Program-made: the position numbers and the translations under genes | Notes under the pieces: generated by a model | Database searches by the model: none | What the model was told of the DNA's origin: nothing | Seen by the model: only the letters and a program-made list of their open reading frames with translations | In this document: one piece after another, positions 61,844 through 64,000 of the stretch | Numbering within the stretch: position 1 is the stretch's first letter | Layout: every line of letters begins with the position of its first letter | NCBI RefSeq assembly: GCF_900091955.1 | Contig: NZ_FMDF01000100.1 | Coordinates: forward strand, 1-64,000 | Direction of reading: 5' to 3' | Source: Streptomyces sp. Ncost-T10-10d | GTDB lineage: Bacteria > Actinomycetota > Actinomycetes > Streptomycetales > Streptomycetaceae | DNA: 64,000 nt

Positions 61844-62332
61844 CTACTCTCCGCCGGGCCGTTCCCCGAGCTTCGACAACGCCCCGTCCGTCAGCCGGTA
61901 CACCGTCCACTCGTCCTGCGGCCGCGCGCCCAGCGACTCGTAGAACGAGATGGACGGGGTGTTCCAGTTCAGCACCGACCACTCCAGGCGCTCGTAGCCG
62001 CGCTCCACACAGATCCGCGCCAGCTCCGACAGCAGCGCCTTCCCGTGCCCGCCGCCGCGCCGCTCCGGACGTACGTACAGGTCCTCCAGGTAGATGCCGT
62101 GCACCCCGCGCCACGTGGAGAAGTTCAGGAACCACAGCGCGAAGCCGACGGCCTCGCCGCCGTCGTCCGACTCGGCGATGTGCGCGTACGCGGCGGGCCG
62201 CTCACCGAACAGTGCCTCGTGCAGTTGCTCCTCGGTGGCGTTCGCCTCGTGCAGGACCTTCTCGTAGTCGGCCAGCTCACGGATCATGGCGTGGATGACA
62301 GGGACATCAGCGGGGGTAGCGGTACGAATCAT
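61844..62332 (-). CDS. GNAT N-acetyltransferase (diamine acetyltransferase-like)
   Basis: This 162-residue protein has a GNAT fold with the acetyl-CoA pyrophosphate loop LYVRPERRGGGHGKALLSEL (about 90-110) and a C-terminal WNTPSISFYESLGA. It resembles the spermidine/spermine N1-acetyltransferase-like branch in its ELADYEK start. ATG 62332. Its 5' end overlaps the tail of a truncated phosphotransferase frame by 26 bp. Confidence 0.9.
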   Translation of the reverse strand: MIRTATPADVPVIHAMIRELADYEKVLHEANATEEQLHEALFGERPAAYAHIAESDDGGEAVGFALWFLNFSTWRGVHGIYLEDLYVRPERRGGGHGKALLSELARICVERGYERLEWSVLNWNTPSISFYESLGARPQDEWTVYRLTDGALSKLGERPGGE

Positions 62333-62660
62333 GAGGGCAGCGTAGGCACGGGCTCGCACCCCACCGACCCCGCCCCAGCAGCTGCCGTGCGATCTCGGCC
62401 TGATCCGGCTCCGGCCGCCGCTCCCCGTCCGTCACAGCCCACAGACCGTTCTGCAGCAGCCGCCCCGGCGGAAGCACCAGCGCGCACAACCCATGGAACG
62501 CCTCACCGTCCCGCCGGAGACCCCACCGGTCCAGGAACTCGGCCGCCCGGCGCGGCAGCGCCGCGAGAAAGGCCCGCCCTGCCGCCCCGTTGCACTTGGA
62601 CCGGGTGTCGATCAGCCCGTCCGGAATGTCGATCACGCGGACGATCGTAGAGCCGTGCAT
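62307..62660 (-). pseudogene. Truncated streptomycin 6-kinase/APH-like gene fragment
   Basis: The first roughly 60 residues (VIDIPDGLIDTRSKCNG, RAFLAALPRRAAEFLDRWGL) follow the N-terminus of the APH(6)/streptomycin-6-kinase-like family. After LCALVLPP the homology ends, and about 55 unrelated residues lead to a stop. The kinase active site (HGD-type loop) is absent; the family is about 290 residues long. It could still be expressed as a short protein, but kinase function is impossible. Confidence 0.6.
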
Positions 62661-62669
62661 CAATCGGAT

Positions 62670-63344
62670 ATGACTCCGAGCAGCCCCGCCCCGCCCACCC
62701 GGCCGCGCACCACCGCCGGCTCGTGGATCCGCAGCGTCGGCTCATGGATTCGCAGCGCACCCGGCACCTACATCTGGCTGGCTGCACTCTTCGTCACCGA
62801 CGTCATCGTCCACCAGATGTCACCGGACTTCGAAGAGGACTTCCTGCGCCAGCACTCGACCAACATCCACGAACTCTCCCGGGACCCCGTACACGTACTG
62901 ATCAGCAGCGCCTTCTGGACCGACGGCGGCCACTGGGCTCCCTACGCCGTCCTCTACACCGTCTTCCACGCCCCCGCCGAACGCTGGCTCGGCACCCTGC
63001 GCTGGCTCGCCGTCGTCATCGCGGCCCATGTCCTCGCCACCCTCGCCAGCGAAGGCGTCCTGGCCTGGGCCATCCGGCACGGACACGTACCGCCGGCCGC
63101 CGCCAACACGCTCGATGTCGGGGTCAGTTACGCGCTCGCGGGCGTCGTCGCGGTCCTCACGTACCGCGTCCCGGCGCCCTGGCGGTACGTGTACCTCTTC
63201 GCCGTGCTCGTCTTCTACGGCATCCCGCTCATCACCGGCCGCACCTTCACCGACCTCGGCCACTTCACCTCCGTACTCATCGGCCTCGCCTGCTACCCGC
63301 TGACCCGGTCCCGGCCGAAGACGAAAACCCCTCCGGCGCAGTAA
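62670..63344 (+). CDS. Rhomboid-like membrane protein
   Basis: 224 residues with about six membrane helices. The loop after helix 1 reads HELSRDPVHVLISSAFW, a pattern of Streptomyces rhomboid-like proteins that also occur as hypothetical membrane proteins. The Gly-x-Ser/His dyad of active rhomboid proteases is not convincingly present, so it may be a non-catalytic member. The N-terminus has a short repeated SWIRS motif (two copies). Divergent from the APH fragment. Confidence 0.75.
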   Translation: MTPSSPAPPTRPRTTAGSWIRSVGSWIRSAPGTYIWLAALFVTDVIVHQMSPDFEEDFLRQHSTNIHELSRDPVHVLISSAFWTDGGHWAPYAVLYTVFHAPAERWLGTLRWLAVVIAAHVLATLASEGVLAWAIRHGHVPPAAANTLDVGVSYALAGVVAVLTYRVPAPWRYVYLFAVLVFYGIPLITGRTFTDLGHFTSVLIGLACYPLTRSRPKTKTPPAQ

Positions 63345-63407
63345 CGTCCCGCCCCAGAGAAAGCACGACCTCAGGCACGGCTTCACACCGGACAAAGCAG
63401 GGGCAAC

Positions 63408-64000
63408 ATGAGCACCGTCAGCACCGTCAACGGCGGCATATCGTTCTGGTACGCGGACCAAGGAACCCCCATCCCCCGGGAACCCCTCCCCGGCGACGCC
63501 ACCGCCGACATCTGCATCGTCGGCGGCGGATACACCGGACTGTGGACCGCCTACTACCTCAAGAAGGCCGTCCCCTTCCTCAACATCACCGTCCTCGAAG
63601 CCAAGTTCTGCGGCTACGGCGCCTCCGGGCGCAACGGCGGCTGGCTGTACAACGGCATCGCGGGCCGCGACCGCTACGCCAAGCTCCACGGCCACGAGGC
63701 CGCCGTCCGTCTCCAGCAGGCGATGAACGACACCGTCGACGAGGTCGTCCGCGTGGCCGCCGAGGAGAACATCGACGCCGACATCCACCAGGGCGGTGTG
63801 CTCGAAGTCGCCTACACCCCCGCCCAGCTGGCCCGGCTCAAGGACTTCCACTCCGTCGAGATCGCCTTCGGCGAGAAGGACCGCGTCCTGCGCGGCGCCC
63901 GCGAGACCGGCGAACGCATCAACGTCACCGGAGCCGTCGGTTCCACCTGGACCCCGCACGGCGCCCGCCTGCACCCGGTCAAACTCGTCAAGGGCCTCGC
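63408..64000 (+). CDS. FAD-dependent oxidoreductase (DadA/glycine-oxidase type), 3' end outside window
   Basis: 197 codons are visible. The N-terminus is GGISFWYADQGTP, followed by the FAD-binding IVGGGYTGLWTAYYL and the conserved AKFCGYGASGRNGGWL segment of the DAO family, usually about 460 residues. Members oxidise amines or D-amino acids, often beside polyamine transport genes. Whether that applies here depends on sequence beyond the edge. ATG with GGGGCAA upstream. Confidence 0.88.
   Translation, partial: MSTVSTVNGGISFWYADQGTPIPREPLPGDATADICIVGGGYTGLWTAYYLKKAVPFLNITVLEAKFCGYGASGRNGGWLYNGIAGRDRYAKLHGHEAAVRLQQAMNDTVDEVVRVAAEENIDADIHQGGVLEVAYTPAQLARLKDFHSVEIAFGEKDRVLRGARETGERINVTGAVGSTWTPHGARLHPVKLVKGL

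Overview
The window is very GC-rich with strong third-position G/C, uses many GTG starts, and carries typical actinomycete gene families (DUF397/Xre pairs, DUF3263, TerD, GpgS, a BldD-type site at a GAF-PAS-GGDEF gene, DasR-like sites at nagKA). It is a Streptomyces chromosome segment. From memory, the order groEL2 - csp - MoaD-like - thrC - gpgS - otsA - otsB - nagK - nagA - pfkB - aldolase - cdgB resembles the S. coelicolor core around SCO4296 to SCO4275. No rRNA, tRNA or CRISPR array was found.

Layout. (1) 1-1959: 3' end of a large polymorphic toxin, apparently an extracellular contractile-injection-type effector with a YwqJ-like deaminase tip, followed by a HEAT-like candidate immunity gene. 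(2) 2.1-8.7 kb: HD phosphohydrolase, MFS efflux, a DUF4031 pair, then a MurNAc-6-phosphate island (RpiR-type regulator, murQ, PTS EIIBC) with two matching operator palindromes. (3) 8.7-31.3 kb is accessory-looking: Uma2, a two-component system, TIM-barrel protein/TetR, TnpB-like scar, NicX-like enzyme with MFS and GntR, frameshifted P450 relic, AsnC/Lrp regulator, DHA2 MFS, IS5 relic, Xre/DUF397 island, erythromycin esterase, secreted adenosine deaminase, TetR/P450/ferredoxin, a RICIN-type secreted protein and an alpha/beta hydrolase. (4) 31.4-39.2 kb is core: groEL with tandem CIRCE sites, cold-shock protein, sulfur-carrier-like protein, threonine synthase, glucosyl-3-phosphoglycerate synthase and trehalose synthesis. 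(5) 40-47 kb: amino-sugar locus (solute-binding lipoprotein, broken SIS gene, nagK, nagA, PfkB kinase, class II aldolase) with DasR-like sites. (6) 47-58 kb: CBM-type membrane protein, diguanylate cyclase, flavin reductase, ArfB-like factor, TerD, two secreted peptidases and the HbpS-SenS-SenR haem/redox sensing system. (7) 58-64 kb: a hypothetical, pentapeptide-repeat protein, FAD oxidoreductase, quinone oxidoreductase, GNAT, a truncated phosphotransferase relic, a rhomboid-like membrane protein and a DadA-like oxidoreductase cut by the window edge.

How the parts work together. Cell-wall and amino-sugar recycling appears twice. The murR/murQ/EIIBC operon would import MurNAc as the 6-phosphate and remove lactate to give GlcNAc-6-P. 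NagA and NagK then feed the hexosamine pool. The PfkB kinase and GatY/KbaY-type aldolase next to nagKA, together with the wreck of an AgaS-like SIS gene, suggest a once complete galactosamine/tagatose-6-P branch. Several accessory genes (toxin, its immunity gene, Xre regulator, P450) each contain a TTA leucine codon, which points to bldA-dependent, late expression.
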